A stretch of 57,625 nt of DNA from SXOA01 sp051004015 (lineage in GTDB: Bacteria > Planctomycetota > Planctomycetia > Pirellulales > Pirellulaceae): assembly GCA_051004015.1 (NCBI GenBank), contig JBPCKT010000094.1, positions 1-57,625 on the forward strand, written 5' to 3'. Both the position numbers and the translations under genes were made by a program. A model generated the notes under the pieces. It was given only the letters and a program-made list of their open reading frames with translations, was not told the DNA's origin and did no database searches. Positions 42,080-49,372 of this stretch are shown piece after piece (the stretch's first letter is position 1; each line of letters starts with the position of its first letter).

Positions 42080-43849
42080 TTAGGATTGGGCAGGCGCTTG
42101 CGGCTCAATCGGCTTATCATCCGTCGGCGAAGCCACGTTGTCTTGCTCATCGCGTTCGTATTCCCGGGCCGGTTTGGGCAGGGCCTCGACGGCGATTTTG
42201 GTTTCCAGCAGCCCTTTTTCGCGGGCATTTTGCAATCCGGCGATCACGTCGGCGTAGCTGCCGCCGACCTTGACCACGCCGCGGATCATTTCGTCGACCA
42301 GGGTGGAGCAGACTTCCACCTTGTCCCCCTCCTCGCCAGCGCCAAAGCGGCTGATGCGGAGCCTGTCGCCGTCGCGTTTGACGAGAATCCTGGGTCCGGC
42401 TTCAATCCACTGGCTCTCGCCGGGGAGATGCAGCCGCTGCTCATGGCCGAAGAGGACAATCTCGGGCCGTTTGCTCTTGGAGAAGTGGATCAGCGGCTCG
42501 CTGGTGCTGGCGACCAGATGATAACGGAAGCCCCCGCGCGGCGACTGCTCGGGATTGGCCACCGGAGGCGCCAGGAATTCACCCTTGGTCGTCGGGTCGT
42601 TGGTCGAGCGGCTGCGGAGGGCCCGGAACGCGCCGTAACGAGTTTCGGCGCTGCTCACGTGCAACAGGTCGGTGAGTGCGGCCAGCGACGTGACCGAATT
42701 GAGCATGGAGGACAACGCCGTCAGGGCATACCAGCGGAAAGCCGGCTCATCCTTGGCGATTTGTCCCAGCACGGGAGCGGCATCGGGCTCGTCGAAGTAT
42801 GCCAGGGCTTCCGCAGAGCAGAAGCGGACCTCGGTGTCGCTGGAAGTCAGGCCCCGTTTCAGGGCGGGAATCGCTTCCTTTCCAATCGCTTCCAGCGAAA
42901 CGGCCGCGGCGCTGGTGGTGGTCGGTTCGAGCAATTTCTTCTCGAGCACCGCGATCCGCTCCAGCCGCTGGACGGGGGTCTCGCTGAGCGGGATGTTACG
43001 CACCACCCGCAGGTAATGCCCCATGTTTTGCCGGTAGTTGGCGGGGACGGCCAGGATCAGGAAGTTGCTTCGCTTGCCCTCGGCCACCCCTTTCTTCACG
43101 CCGTTTTCCACGGTGAAGAAGCGGGCGTTGATGACCTGCTCAATCTTGCGGACGATGCGGAAGCTGGCGTCGGCCGTGCGGATAGCCAAACCCAGATCGC
43201 GGTCCCGCTGGGCGACCGCCCGGCCCAGGATCACGCCACGGGTTTTGGAAATGGGGTCCTGCTCCCCTTCAAAGATGGCGTCGTCAATGACGTCGCCGTC
43301 CACGATTCCTTCCACATTGCCGGAATGCAGTGAGCCGGCCAGGATTTCCACCTGGCGGAGCTGCGCCTTCATCAGCCAGCCGCCGCGGAGACTGGTGGTG
43401 TCGGAGCCCGTGGGAGCCCGGACCTCCACATCAAAGAGCTCGCCGCGCTGGATGCCGGGAGGCAGAAAGCCGCGGACGATGACCATCGCGGTCGTGGGGC
43501 TGGCCAGCAGTTGTTCCGGCGCCTCGACGGAGTACGAGGTCATCTCGTTGAGCAGCAAGTCCCGCTGGGCGGAAGGGGGCGGGTCCGAGCCGGTGTGGTC
43601 CAAATTGGTGACGAGGCCGACTGCCTCCAGCTTGACCGCATTGAGACCGAAGGGGCGGGTATAGCTCCCCACCACATCCCGCTTCTCCTTCTCGTCCTCT
43701 CCCTCGGTTTTCAACTCGTCCTGCTCGGGGGTCTGTCCGCGCATCAGCGGCGATCGGCATCCCGCCAGTGCCGCCAGGCCTCCGAGTCCCAGACCCAAAA
43801 AGATGCGCCGGTCCATCAGCCGCGAATTTTTCTCGAAGACAGGCTTCAT
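42080..43849 (-). CDS. Tat lipoprotein with P-ring (FlgI)-like domain and HEAT-like repeats
   Basis: The N-terminus has MDRRIFLGLGLGGLAALAGC: a twin-arginine motif plus a lipobox, so it is likely a Tat-exported lipoprotein. The next 250 residues resemble FlgI, the flagellar P-ring protein: LEAVGLVTNLDHTGSD, PPPSAQRDLLLNEM, VRGFLPPGIQRGELFDVEVR, TTSLRGGWLMKAQLRQVEIL, GSLHSGNVEGIVDGDVI. Helical HEAT-like repeats follow (SLEAIGKEAIPALKRGLTSS, VRFCSAEALAYFDEPDAAPV), then a beta-rich tail and a charged, Pro-rich end. A true FlgI is Sec-exported, about 350-370 residues and not lipidated, so this is a paralogue with another or auxiliary role. An upstream start at 43975 is possible but would bury the leader. 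Confidence 0.75.
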   Translation of the reverse strand: MKPVFEKNSRLMDRRIFLGLGLGGLAALAGCRSPLMRGQTPEQDELKTEGEDEKEKRDVVGSYTRPFGLNAVKLEAVGLVTNLDHTGSDPPPSAQRDLLLNEMTSYSVEAPEQLLASPTTAMVIVRGFLPPGIQRGELFDVEVRAPTGSDTTSLRGGWLMKAQLRQVEILAGSLHSGNVEGIVDGDVIDDAIFEGEQDPISKTRGVILGRAVAQRDRDLGLAIRTADASFRIVRKIEQVINARFFTVENGVKKGVAEGKRSNFLILAVPANYRQNMGHYLRVVRNIPLSETPVQRLERIAVLEKKLLEPTTTSAAAVSLEAIGKEAIPALKRGLTSSDTEVRFCSAEALAYFDEPDAAPVLGQIAKDEPAFRWYALTALSSMLNSVTSLAALTDLLHVSSAETRYGAFRALRSRSTNDPTTKGEFLAPPVANPEQSPRGGFRYHLVASTSEPLIHFSKSKRPEIVLFGHEQRLHLPGESQWIEAGPRILVKRDGDRLRISRFGAGEEGDKVEVCSTLVDEMIRGVVKVGGSYADVIAGLQNAREKGLLETKIAVEALPKPAREYERDEQDNVASPTDDKPIEPQAPAQS

Positions 43850-44016
43850 GCCGATGTCGCTCCATGTAAGGGCGCTCGCCATCCGCAGCCCGTTTTTAGA
43901 AACACAGCGCAGAATCCTTCCGCGCAGGGCTGACCCAGGGGTGCGGAAGATAGGTAGAGGGGCGCAGACAGTCAAGAGAGAACGCGGGGAATTGGCCGTT
44001 TATGCAAGCTTGCGGT

Positions 44017-44045
44017 TTGCGGCAACGGCGGCTGTGCCGCATAAT
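44017..44045 (+). promoter_or_regulatory. Candidate sigma-70 promoter of the DUF922/PSCyt1 operon
   Basis: TTGCGG (44017-44022), 17 bases and CATAAT (44040-44045), giving a leader of about 20 bases before the ATG at 44073. Confidence 0.45.
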
Positions 44046-44072
44046 GACGCGGTCTCTTTCAAGGACTGAGGA

Positions 44073-44759
44073 ATGATGCGTCCGGTGAGTTGTTGCGCGC
44101 GATGCCTGTTGGCCTGCACGCTGGCGATTGCTAGCGTCGTTGTCAGCCAGCACGCGCACGCCCAGGTTGCTGGACAGGAAGGCAAGGTCGACGCAAAGTC
44201 CGACCGCCCGTATGGCGATGGCCCGCTGACGGAAGCGGATTTTCGCGGCAAACCCTCCGCGGACGGAAAGCTGGCCGGAAATTCCTTTCAAGCGTATCTG
44301 TTCATGGACATCGTCTGGTCCAGCCAGTACCGCACCGCCGGCCGCGGCCGCGTCGCTTCGGCTCAACTCACGCAGTTTCAGGCATCAGCGGTTACCTATC
44401 CTGGCAAGTCGTGGAACCGCTGGAAAAAATTCAATCCAGACCTGCTCGATCACGAGCAGGGGCACTTCGACCTCACCCACATTCATGCCCTCCGCCTGGA
44501 AATCAAGATGCGAAAGCTGCTGGCGGGCAAGATGCCGCCGGCGGGAAGCGGCGAGACCGAAGGCGTCGCGGTGGAAGCGCTGAATACGCTGCTGCTTAAG
44601 GAATACGCAGCCGTCAAAGCCGCCGCCGATGAGGAGAATATCGAGTATGACCTGCTGACGGCGCATGGCATCGACTTGGAAAAGCAGCGCGAGATCCGCC
44701 GCGTTCATCAGGAGACGCTGAAGAAGCTGGCGGCGGAACTGAAGGCGGTGGAGAAGTAA
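44073..44759 (+). CDS. DUF922 putative zinc-dependent protease, secreted
   Basis: The 228-residue product has a signal peptide (about 1-30, ending HAHAQ) and a DUF922 core: the SSQYRTAGRGRVASAQL strand region, KKFNPDLLDHEQGHFDLTHI and a downstream helix with AVKAAADEENIEYDLLTAHG. HEQGHFD is an HExxH-like zinc motif (His-Glu-x-x-His), and DUF922 members are predicted metalloproteases. The stop overlaps the next start by one base (TAATG), so it is coupled to the PSCyt1 gene. The peptidase activity is inferred, not shown for the family. Confidence 0.85.
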   Translation: MMRPVSCCARCLLACTLAIASVVVSQHAHAQVAGQEGKVDAKSDRPYGDGPLTEADFRGKPSADGKLAGNSFQAYLFMDIVWSSQYRTAGRGRVASAQLTQFQASAVTYPGKSWNRWKKFNPDLLDHEQGHFDLTHIHALRLEIKMRKLLAGKMPPAGSGETEGVAVEALNTLLLKEYAAVKAAADEENIEYDLLTAHGIDLEKQREIRRVHQETLKKLAAELKAVEK

Positions 44760-47524
44760 TGATGAAAGGTCTCCGCCCCATTCACGGGATGATTCTGTCG
44801 CTGCTGGTGGCAGGCGCTTGGGAAATGGCGCTTGGTGCCGAGCCGCCGACTGCCGTTCTCTCTTTCGAGACCGACATTCGTCCCCTCTTGGCCGCCAAGT
44901 GCTTTCGCTGCCATGGCCCCGAGGTGCAAAAGGGGGAGCTCGCGCTGAACAGCAAGGAGCGGCTGCTGAAGGGGGGCGAAGGGGGCGAGATTCTGGTGCC
45001 GGGGAAGCCGGAGGAGAGCCGGCTGTATGAAATGGTGCTGAAGGGGGAGATGCCGAGCGATAAGAAGAATCCCTTCACGGAGAAGGAGACGGAGCTGCTG
45101 AGGCGCTGGATTGAAGGCGGCGCGAAATTCGGCGACGGGGACTCCGTGGCAATGACCGTGACGGAGCATGACGTGCTGCCGCTGCTGCTGCTCCGCTGCA
45201 CGGCTTGCCACGGTCGCTCGAAGCAAGAGGGAGGACTGGACCTTCGCAGCCGCGAGTCGATTTTGAAGGGAGGTAAGTCCGGCCCCGTTATAGTCCTTGG
45301 AAAGCCGGCCGAGAGCCTGCTGGTGAAGCGGGTTGCCGCCGGGGAAATGCCGCCGAACAAGCGACTCGTGGAAGCGGCGGTCAAACCGATGGAGCCGGAT
45401 GAGCTGGAGAAGATCAAGGCCTGGATTGCGCAAGGCGCGCCGGCGGGGGTTGAGGAGCCGGACCTCGCGGGGACTGCTCAGGACCCGCTCGTGCGACCGC
45501 AGGAAAAAGAGTTCTGGTCGTTCAAAACGCCCGTAGGATGGGACTCCAGTCCCGTCCAAGAGACGGACGGGACTGGAGTCCCATCCTACAAAGCCAACAA
45601 CTTCATCGACTCGTTCATTCATCAGAAACTTACGGAATCCAAGCTCCCGCCCGCCCCGGAAGCTGCTCCTCTCACGCTCCTTCGCCGCGCATTTTTCGAC
45701 CTCACTGGTCTGCCGCCGACGCCCGAGGAGGCAGTGGCATTTCTCGCCGAAATAAAGACCTCCCCTGATGCCTTCGAGCAACTCATCGACCGTTTGCTGG
45801 CATCCCCGCGCTACGGCGAACGCTGGGGCCGGCACTGGCTCGACGTGGCGGGGTATGCCGACTGCGAAGGCCGACGTGAGCAACATCTGCCTCGGCCGTT
45901 TGCCTGGCGATATCGCGACTATGTGATTCGAGCGTTCAATGCCGACAAGCCGTACGACCGCTTCCTGCTGGAGCAACTAGCCGGGGATGAGCTGGCGGAC
46001 TACGAGCACGCGGCGGAGATTACGCCGGAGCTGGAGGACAACCTGGTGGCCACCGCCTTTCTGCGGATGGCCCCCGACCCGACCTGGGCCAATCTCACCG
46101 GGTTTGTGCCGGACCGGCTGGAGGTGCTGGCGGATGAGATGGACGTGCTGGGCTCGGGCGTGATGGGGTTGACGTTCAAATGCGCCCGCTGCCACACCCA
46201 CAAGTTCGACCCGATCCCGCAGCGGGACTACTACCGGCTGCTGGCGATCTTCAAGGGGGCCTATGACGAGCACGACTGGCTGCGGCCGGAGATCAAGGGC
46301 TTTGGCGGGGCGTACAGCGCCGGGCCGGGGGAGCGATATCTGCCATTCGTCACGACCCGCGAGCGGCAGGCGTGGCAAGCGGAGTTGGCCCGCATCGATG
46401 CCGAAATCGACAAACTCAAAGCCGCGCCAACGGGCGAAACCGACGCCAAAATCAAAGCCCTCGAAGCCCAGCGCCCGCCCGAGCCGCGGCTGATGGCGCT
46501 CTGGGATCGCGGAGAGCCGTCGCCCATGTTTATGTACCGCCGCGGCAACTATCAAACGCCCGGCGCGCTCGTTGGTCCCGGAGTCCCCGCGGTTCTCACC
46601 AGCGCCAACCAGAAATTCGAAATCCTATCCCCCTGGCCCGGTGCGAAGTCCACGGGCAGGCGCCTGGCGTTCGCCAAATGGCTCACTCAGCCGGAGCAGC
46701 CGCTCACGGCCCGCGTGTTCGTGAACCGGCTCTGGAAGCATCATTTCGGCCAGGGAATCGTCCGCAGCCTCGGCAACTTCGGCAAGACGGGGGACAAGCC
46801 AACGCATCCCGAGTTGTTGGACACGCTGGCGGTGGAGCTGATGCGGCAGAACTGGAGCACCAAGGCGCTGCACCGCAAAATGCTGCTCTCCAGCACCTGG
46901 CGGCAGTCGTCGGCCCGTACGGAAGAGATACAGTCACGCGATGCGGACGGCCGTTTACTTTCGCACATGCCCTTGCGGCGATTGGAAGCGGAACCGCTGC
47001 GGGATACGCTGCTGCACGTGGCGGGGGAACTGGACGAAAACCGCTTCGGCCCCGCGGAGCCGGTCCGCGTGCAGCCCGAAGGGCTGGTACTCTCCGGGAA
47101 ACGCCGCAGCATCTACGTCCAGCAGCTCCGCAAGCAGCCGGCATCGCTCCTGGAGAGCTTCGATTTGCCGGCGATGAATCCAAACTGCCTGCAGCGGAGC
47201 GAGTCGCTCGTCTCCACGCAGGCCCTGCATTTGATGAACGACGCCTCCGTGCGGGGATTGGCGGAAAAATTGGCCGAGCGGGTCATTCGCGAAACCGCCG
47301 GCGGCCCGATGAGTGAAGTCGAGAATCTGTACTGGATTGTTCTGAACCGGCCACCGACTCAGGACGAATCGAAAATCGTATCCGCTTCGCTCCAAAAACT
47401 GACGCTCGCCTGGGAGCCAGAATTGGCCGCCACTGGCCAGGAGAAATCGCAGGCCCCAAAAAAAGCTTTGGCAACAATCTGCCACACGTTGCTCAACTCC
47501 GCGGATTTCTTGTATGTCGATTGA
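44759..47524 (+). CDS. PSCyt1/DUF1549/DUF1553 planctomycete cytochrome protein
   Basis: The 921-residue product has a signal peptide (about 1-26) and two PSCyt1 heme-c domains: KCFRCHGPEVQKGELALNS (about 47) and RCTACHGRSKQEGGLDLRS (about 149), each with CxxCH. DUF1549 follows (residues about 275-480: LRRAFFDLTGLPPTPEEAVA, YGERWGRHWLDVAGYADCEG, FKCARCHTHKFDPIPQRDYY, itself with another CxxCH), then a coiled linker and DUF1553 (about 620-900: TARVFVNRLWKHHFGQGIVR, GLVLSGKRRSIYVQQLRKQP). Such proteins are periplasmic and usually encoded next to a DUF1501 gene. A 57-bp palindrome (45533-45589) is embedded in frame between PSCyt1 and DUF1549, adding GWDSSPVQETDGTGVPSY-like residues. Confidence 0.95.
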   Translation: MMKGLRPIHGMILSLLVAGAWEMALGAEPPTAVLSFETDIRPLLAAKCFRCHGPEVQKGELALNSKERLLKGGEGGEILVPGKPEESRLYEMVLKGEMPSDKKNPFTEKETELLRRWIEGGAKFGDGDSVAMTVTEHDVLPLLLLRCTACHGRSKQEGGLDLRSRESILKGGKSGPVIVLGKPAESLLVKRVAAGEMPPNKRLVEAAVKPMEPDELEKIKAWIAQGAPAGVEEPDLAGTAQDPLVRPQEKEFWSFKTPVGWDSSPVQETDGTGVPSYKANNFIDSFIHQKLTESKLPPAPEAAPLTLLRRAFFDLTGLPPTPEEAVAFLAEIKTSPDAFEQLIDRLLASPRYGERWGRHWLDVAGYADCEGRREQHLPRPFAWRYRDYVIRAFNADKPYDRFLLEQLAGDELADYEHAAEITPELEDNLVATAFLRMAPDPTWANLTGFVPDRLEVLADEMDVLGSGVMGLTFKCARCHTHKFDPIPQRDYYRLLAIFKGAYDEHDWLRPEIKGFGGAYSAGPGERYLPFVTTRERQAWQAELARIDAEIDKLKAAPTGETDAKIKALEAQRPPEPRLMALWDRGEPSPMFMYRRGNYQTPGALVGPGVPAVLTSANQKFEILSPWPGAKSTGRRLAFAKWLTQPEQPLTARVFVNRLWKHHFGQGIVRSLGNFGKTGDKPTHPELLDTLAVELMRQNWSTKALHRKMLLSSTWRQSSARTEEIQSRDADGRLLSHMPLRRLEAEPLRDTLLHVAGELDENRFGPAEPVRVQPEGLVLSGKRRSIYVQQLRKQPASLLESFDLPAMNPNCLQRSESLVSTQALHLMNDASVRGLAEKLAERVIRETAGGPMSEVENLYWIVLNRPPTQDESKIVSASLQKLTLAWEPELAATGQEKSQAPKKALATICHTLLNSADFLYVD
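45533..45589. repeat. Perfect 25-bp palindrome inside the PSCyt1 coding sequence
   Basis: GTAGGATGGGACTCCAGTCC plus CGTCC (45533-45557) is exactly complementary to 45565-45589, with the loop AAGAGAC. Its 57-base length is divisible by three and it leaves the reading frame open. It has the character of a dispersed intergenic repeat that has landed in a linker. Confidence 0.92.
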
Positions 47525-47612
47525 GGGCGGGGTTCTGCTGTGAAGTCCATACCTCCCCGCTCGTCGACAGCCCGCTCAACTGGCGATTCGTACCCGAACT
47601 GCCAAGTCGCTT

Positions 47613-48170
47613 TCACTTCCAGAATTGCCACCATTTCTTTTCGCGATCCCGAATGGCCGGTAAACCGAGTGATGACGGTGACCAATCGCCGAGGGCGTGT
47701 GATTCCCAGTATTCTTCGTTTCTGAGGATGGTCTCGATGATCGACTTGTCTTGCAATGCGGCCATTTGTGGCACGAAATCGAGCTTGTGCGTGGCGTGCC
47801 AGCCATCGAAGTCAAGCTTCGACATGTCCGTGGGAATTACGCGACCATCGAAGGCAACGTATTGTTTGCCAACCTTGGCGTCGGCTAAGTAATCCTTCAT
47901 GAATGCCACCCATTCGCGCAGATCATTCGCGCTCGGCTCAGACTCGAGCTTGCCGCGCAGGTCACGGCGCGCGAGATCCTCCCATGGTTCGTCGATTTCA
48001 ACGGCCGTGGCAAATGAAAAGGCCTTGCGGCAATTGATACATGTAAACAGCCAACCGCAACCGCACCATGGACAGTCAAGTTGTGGCGGGTAGCCGATTA
48101 ACGCATCACCACAGTCACAATGGGACACGAGATCATGGCTGCACTTCTTGAGATAGATGTGTGTGCCCAT
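47613..48170 (-). CDS. Uncharacterised cysteine-rich protein
   Basis: The 185-residue product has a Cys-rich N-terminal half with spaced pairs: CSHDLVSHCDCG (about 10-21), LDCPWCGCG (about 31-39) and FTCINCRKAF (about 42-51), suggesting one or two zinc-binding ribbons. The rest is acidic and Trp rich, with LREWVAFMKDYLADAKVGKQ, TDMSKLDFDGWHATHKLDFV and the unusual tail DREKKWWQFWK. No signal peptide or membrane segment. I do not recognise a family. It is transcribed against the flanking PSCyt1 and DUF1501 genes, within a patch that looks inserted. Confidence 0.65.
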   Translation of the reverse strand: MGTHIYLKKCSHDLVSHCDCGDALIGYPPQLDCPWCGCGWLFTCINCRKAFSFATAVEIDEPWEDLARRDLRGKLESEPSANDLREWVAFMKDYLADAKVGKQYVAFDGRVIPTDMSKLDFDGWHATHKLDFVPQMAALQDKSIIETILRNEEYWESHALGDWSPSSLGLPAIRDREKKWWQFWK

Positions 48171-48315
48171 GAGAAGAAGGACTCGGATTAGTGGCGATAA
48201 TACCTGTTTATCCCTCGCCCCAGCACGATAAGCCTATTGGCAGCGAGCAGCAAAGTCAAAGCGGTTCATGAGACGTCAGTCCGGGAATCTCGGCAGCAAT
48301 TGGTTCGGCACGCCC

Positions 48316-48576
48316 TCAGGATCCTCGGATGATATGATCGTACTCGGCGTGCGAGCCGATCCAAAACCACACTAGCCCATCATCGCCGTCGACCGCTAGT
48401 GCTCGGTAACCGCTGCCCACGCGTGCCGACCAGAGCCGGCCTACCCGCTTGAAGTGCAAGGACGGGTGCCGCGGGTCGGCACGCAGCAGCGTGTAATTCC
48501 GGTCGGCCACTTTTTGCACGGACTGGGGCAAGCGATCGTAGCAAGCCCAGAAGTCGGCAGTCGTATGGTGGTTCAT
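48316..48576 (-). CDS. RelE/ParE-superfamily toxin
   Basis: An 86-residue protein: ADFWACYDRLPQSVQKVADR at the N-terminus, LLRADPRHPSLHFKRVGRLW in the middle and WSARVGSGYRALAVDGDDGL followed by VWFWIGSHAEYDHIIRG. The small size, basic core and the SARVxxGYRAL strand plus H-x-x-Y tail fit type II toxins of the RelE/ParE group, which either cut mRNA on the ribosome or poison gyrase. I use the ATG at 48576, which overlaps the upstream antitoxin stop by 4 bases; a longer open frame starting at 48702 lies within the antitoxin gene and is not credible. Confidence 0.8.
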   Translation of the reverse strand: MNHHTTADFWACYDRLPQSVQKVADRNYTLLRADPRHPSLHFKRVGRLWSARVGSGYRALAVDGDDGLVWFWIGSHAEYDHIIRGS

Positions 48577-48773
48577 AGCGGGCGGGTTCGCCCGGCCCGG
48601 TGTTCGGTCAAGGCGCGTTCCGCCAGATCGTCTAATCGCCCCGCCCGCTCGTCCTGTTCGATCTGCAAGTCCCACTCGGCTTCGGCTCGCTCCGCCAGCC
48701 ACGCTCGGACTTGCGCCACCTGCTCAGGAGGGAGCTGGGCAATGGCGGCGGTGATTGCTTCTACTGTTGCCAT
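48573..48773 (-). CDS. Antitoxin of a RelE-type pair (putative)
   Basis: A 66-residue acidic protein with ITAAIAQLPPEQVAQVRAWL at the N-terminus and LAERAEAEWDLQIEQDERAG, then RLDDLAERALTEHRAGR. This pattern (short helical N-terminus plus an acidic segment that wraps the toxin) is common in antitoxins encoded immediately upstream of RelE-like toxins. GGAGG lies 10 bases before the ATG. Stop and toxin start overlap as ATGA, so synthesis is coupled. A DNA-binding N-terminus is not obvious. Confidence 0.72.
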   Translation of the reverse strand: MATVEAITAAIAQLPPEQVAQVRAWLAERAEAEWDLQIEQDERAGRLDDLAERALTEHRAGRTRPL

Positions 48774-48806
48774 TTCGACGCCTCCGAAAAAGATGATTCA
48801 TCCGTG

Positions 48807-48815
48807 ATTATAGCA
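48807..48815 (-). promoter_or_regulatory. Extended -10 promoter of the toxin-antitoxin pair
   Basis: On the minus strand TGCTATAAT forms an extended -10 with a perfect hexamer about 34 bases before the antitoxin ATG. There is no good -35, as expected for extended -10 promoters. The flanking CCGTG-N8-CACGG inverted repeat (48802-48819, minus strand CCGTGCTATAATCACGG) overlaps it and could be an operator. Confidence 0.55.
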
Positions 48816-48826
48816 CGGAGAGGCAA

Positions 48827-48900
48827 GGGGTCGGGAGGTGTTTCGCGCCCCACGAACTTGGAATCGCGGAAGACTTCGCCGCGAAACTCCTCCTGACCCC
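48827..48900. repeat. GGGGTCGGGAG palindrome, second copy
   Basis: Left arm 48827-48847 (GGGGTCGGGAGGTGTTTCGC plus G) pairs with 48880-48900 at 19 of 21 positions. It is the same family as the hairpin between fliE and fliF, with a longer interior (32 bases). It sits just upstream of the toxin-antitoxin promoter. Confidence 0.82.
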
Positions 48901-48980
48901 GTTGGCGTGGGCGGCCGAAACGCCCGGAATCGCCAACGGATCCTCCAGGACTTTTCGCCAACCCGGCCGCCACATGAACG

Positions 48981-49059
48981 GGGCCCTAGAAGAGTTTTCG
49001 CGGCCACGTTGGTTGGCTATCATCGGGCTGCTCCGCGAAAACCCTTCTCGACCCCGGGC
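48981..49059. repeat. GGGGTCGGGAG palindrome, third, decayed copy
   Basis: The right arm (49033-49059, CCGCGAAAACCCTTCTCGAC plus CCCGGGC) is intact in type; the left arm (48981-49003, ending AGAGTTTTCGCGG) matches it only over its inner part. The two copies stand tandemly in a gene-free gap of almost 600 bases (48774-49368). Confidence 0.65.
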
Positions 49060-49090
49060 TCAACTATTTCCGGAATTCTGGCTGCCGGGC

Positions 49091-49120
49091 CTTGACGGTG
49101 CCAACTGGACATGTGTATCA
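49091..49120 (+). promoter_or_regulatory. Candidate sigma-70 promoter upstream of DUF1501
   Basis: TTGACG (49091-49096), an 18-base spacer and TATCAT (49115-49120). It would start transcription near 49127, ahead of the small leader reading frame at 49169 and the DUF1501 gene at 49369. Confidence 0.55.
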
Positions 49121-49168
49121 TTGCCATAGTCTGAAAGTGTAGGTGCGTTACATTTCAGGAGAAGTGCG

Positions 49169-49372
49169 ATGATACCGCGAAAAATATTGTCGTCTGTTGC
49201 GTCAAAAGGATACGGAATGCCTTACCGCCTGAAGGCGGGACTCCAACGGGGGGGTGTTGAAAAACCAGGGGGGTTATTCAACACATATTGTCTGACGGGG
49301 TCGGGGGGGTTGTTGAAAAACCGGGGGGGTTTTTCAACAGATGTCGCGGAAGAGGTTAGACTGACACTATGA
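49169..49372 (+). CDS. Possible leader peptide overlapping the DUF1501 start
   Basis: A 67-residue frame with a strong upstream AGGAG (CAGGAGAAGTGCG before ATG), starting MIPRKILSSVASKGYGMPYR, then passing through the two hairpins at 49254-49338, and ending with TGA inside the ATGA that starts DUF1501. The geometry would couple the two. The residues after about 25 are encoded by repeat DNA, so the product itself may not matter. It may also be the stub of a former gene. Confidence 0.3.
   Translation: MIPRKILSSVASKGYGMPYRLKAGLQRGGVEKPGGLFNTYCLTGSGGLLKNRGGFSTDVAEEVRLTL
49254..49338. repeat. Two tandem hairpins of the GTTGAAAAACC type
   Basis: Hairpin 1: GTGTTGAAAAACC (49254-49266) with GGTTATTCAACAC (49272-49284). 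Hairpin 2: GTTGAAAAACC (49312-49322) with GGTTTTTCAAC (49328-49338), perfect 11 bp. Loops are G runs. They lie 31 bases before the DUF1501 ATG, in the mRNA leader. Confidence 0.85.

Noticed and set aside
42080..43849. Calling this gene flgI
   Set aside because: It has FlgI-like motifs but a Tat lipobox, extra repeats and a location outside the flagellar block; the symbol would mislead.
48316..48702. Long version of the toxin starting at 48702
   Set aside because: Its first 42 residues lie antiparallel in frame inside the antitoxin gene and are Arg/Gly-rich; the internal ATG at 48576 gives family length and ATGA coupling.
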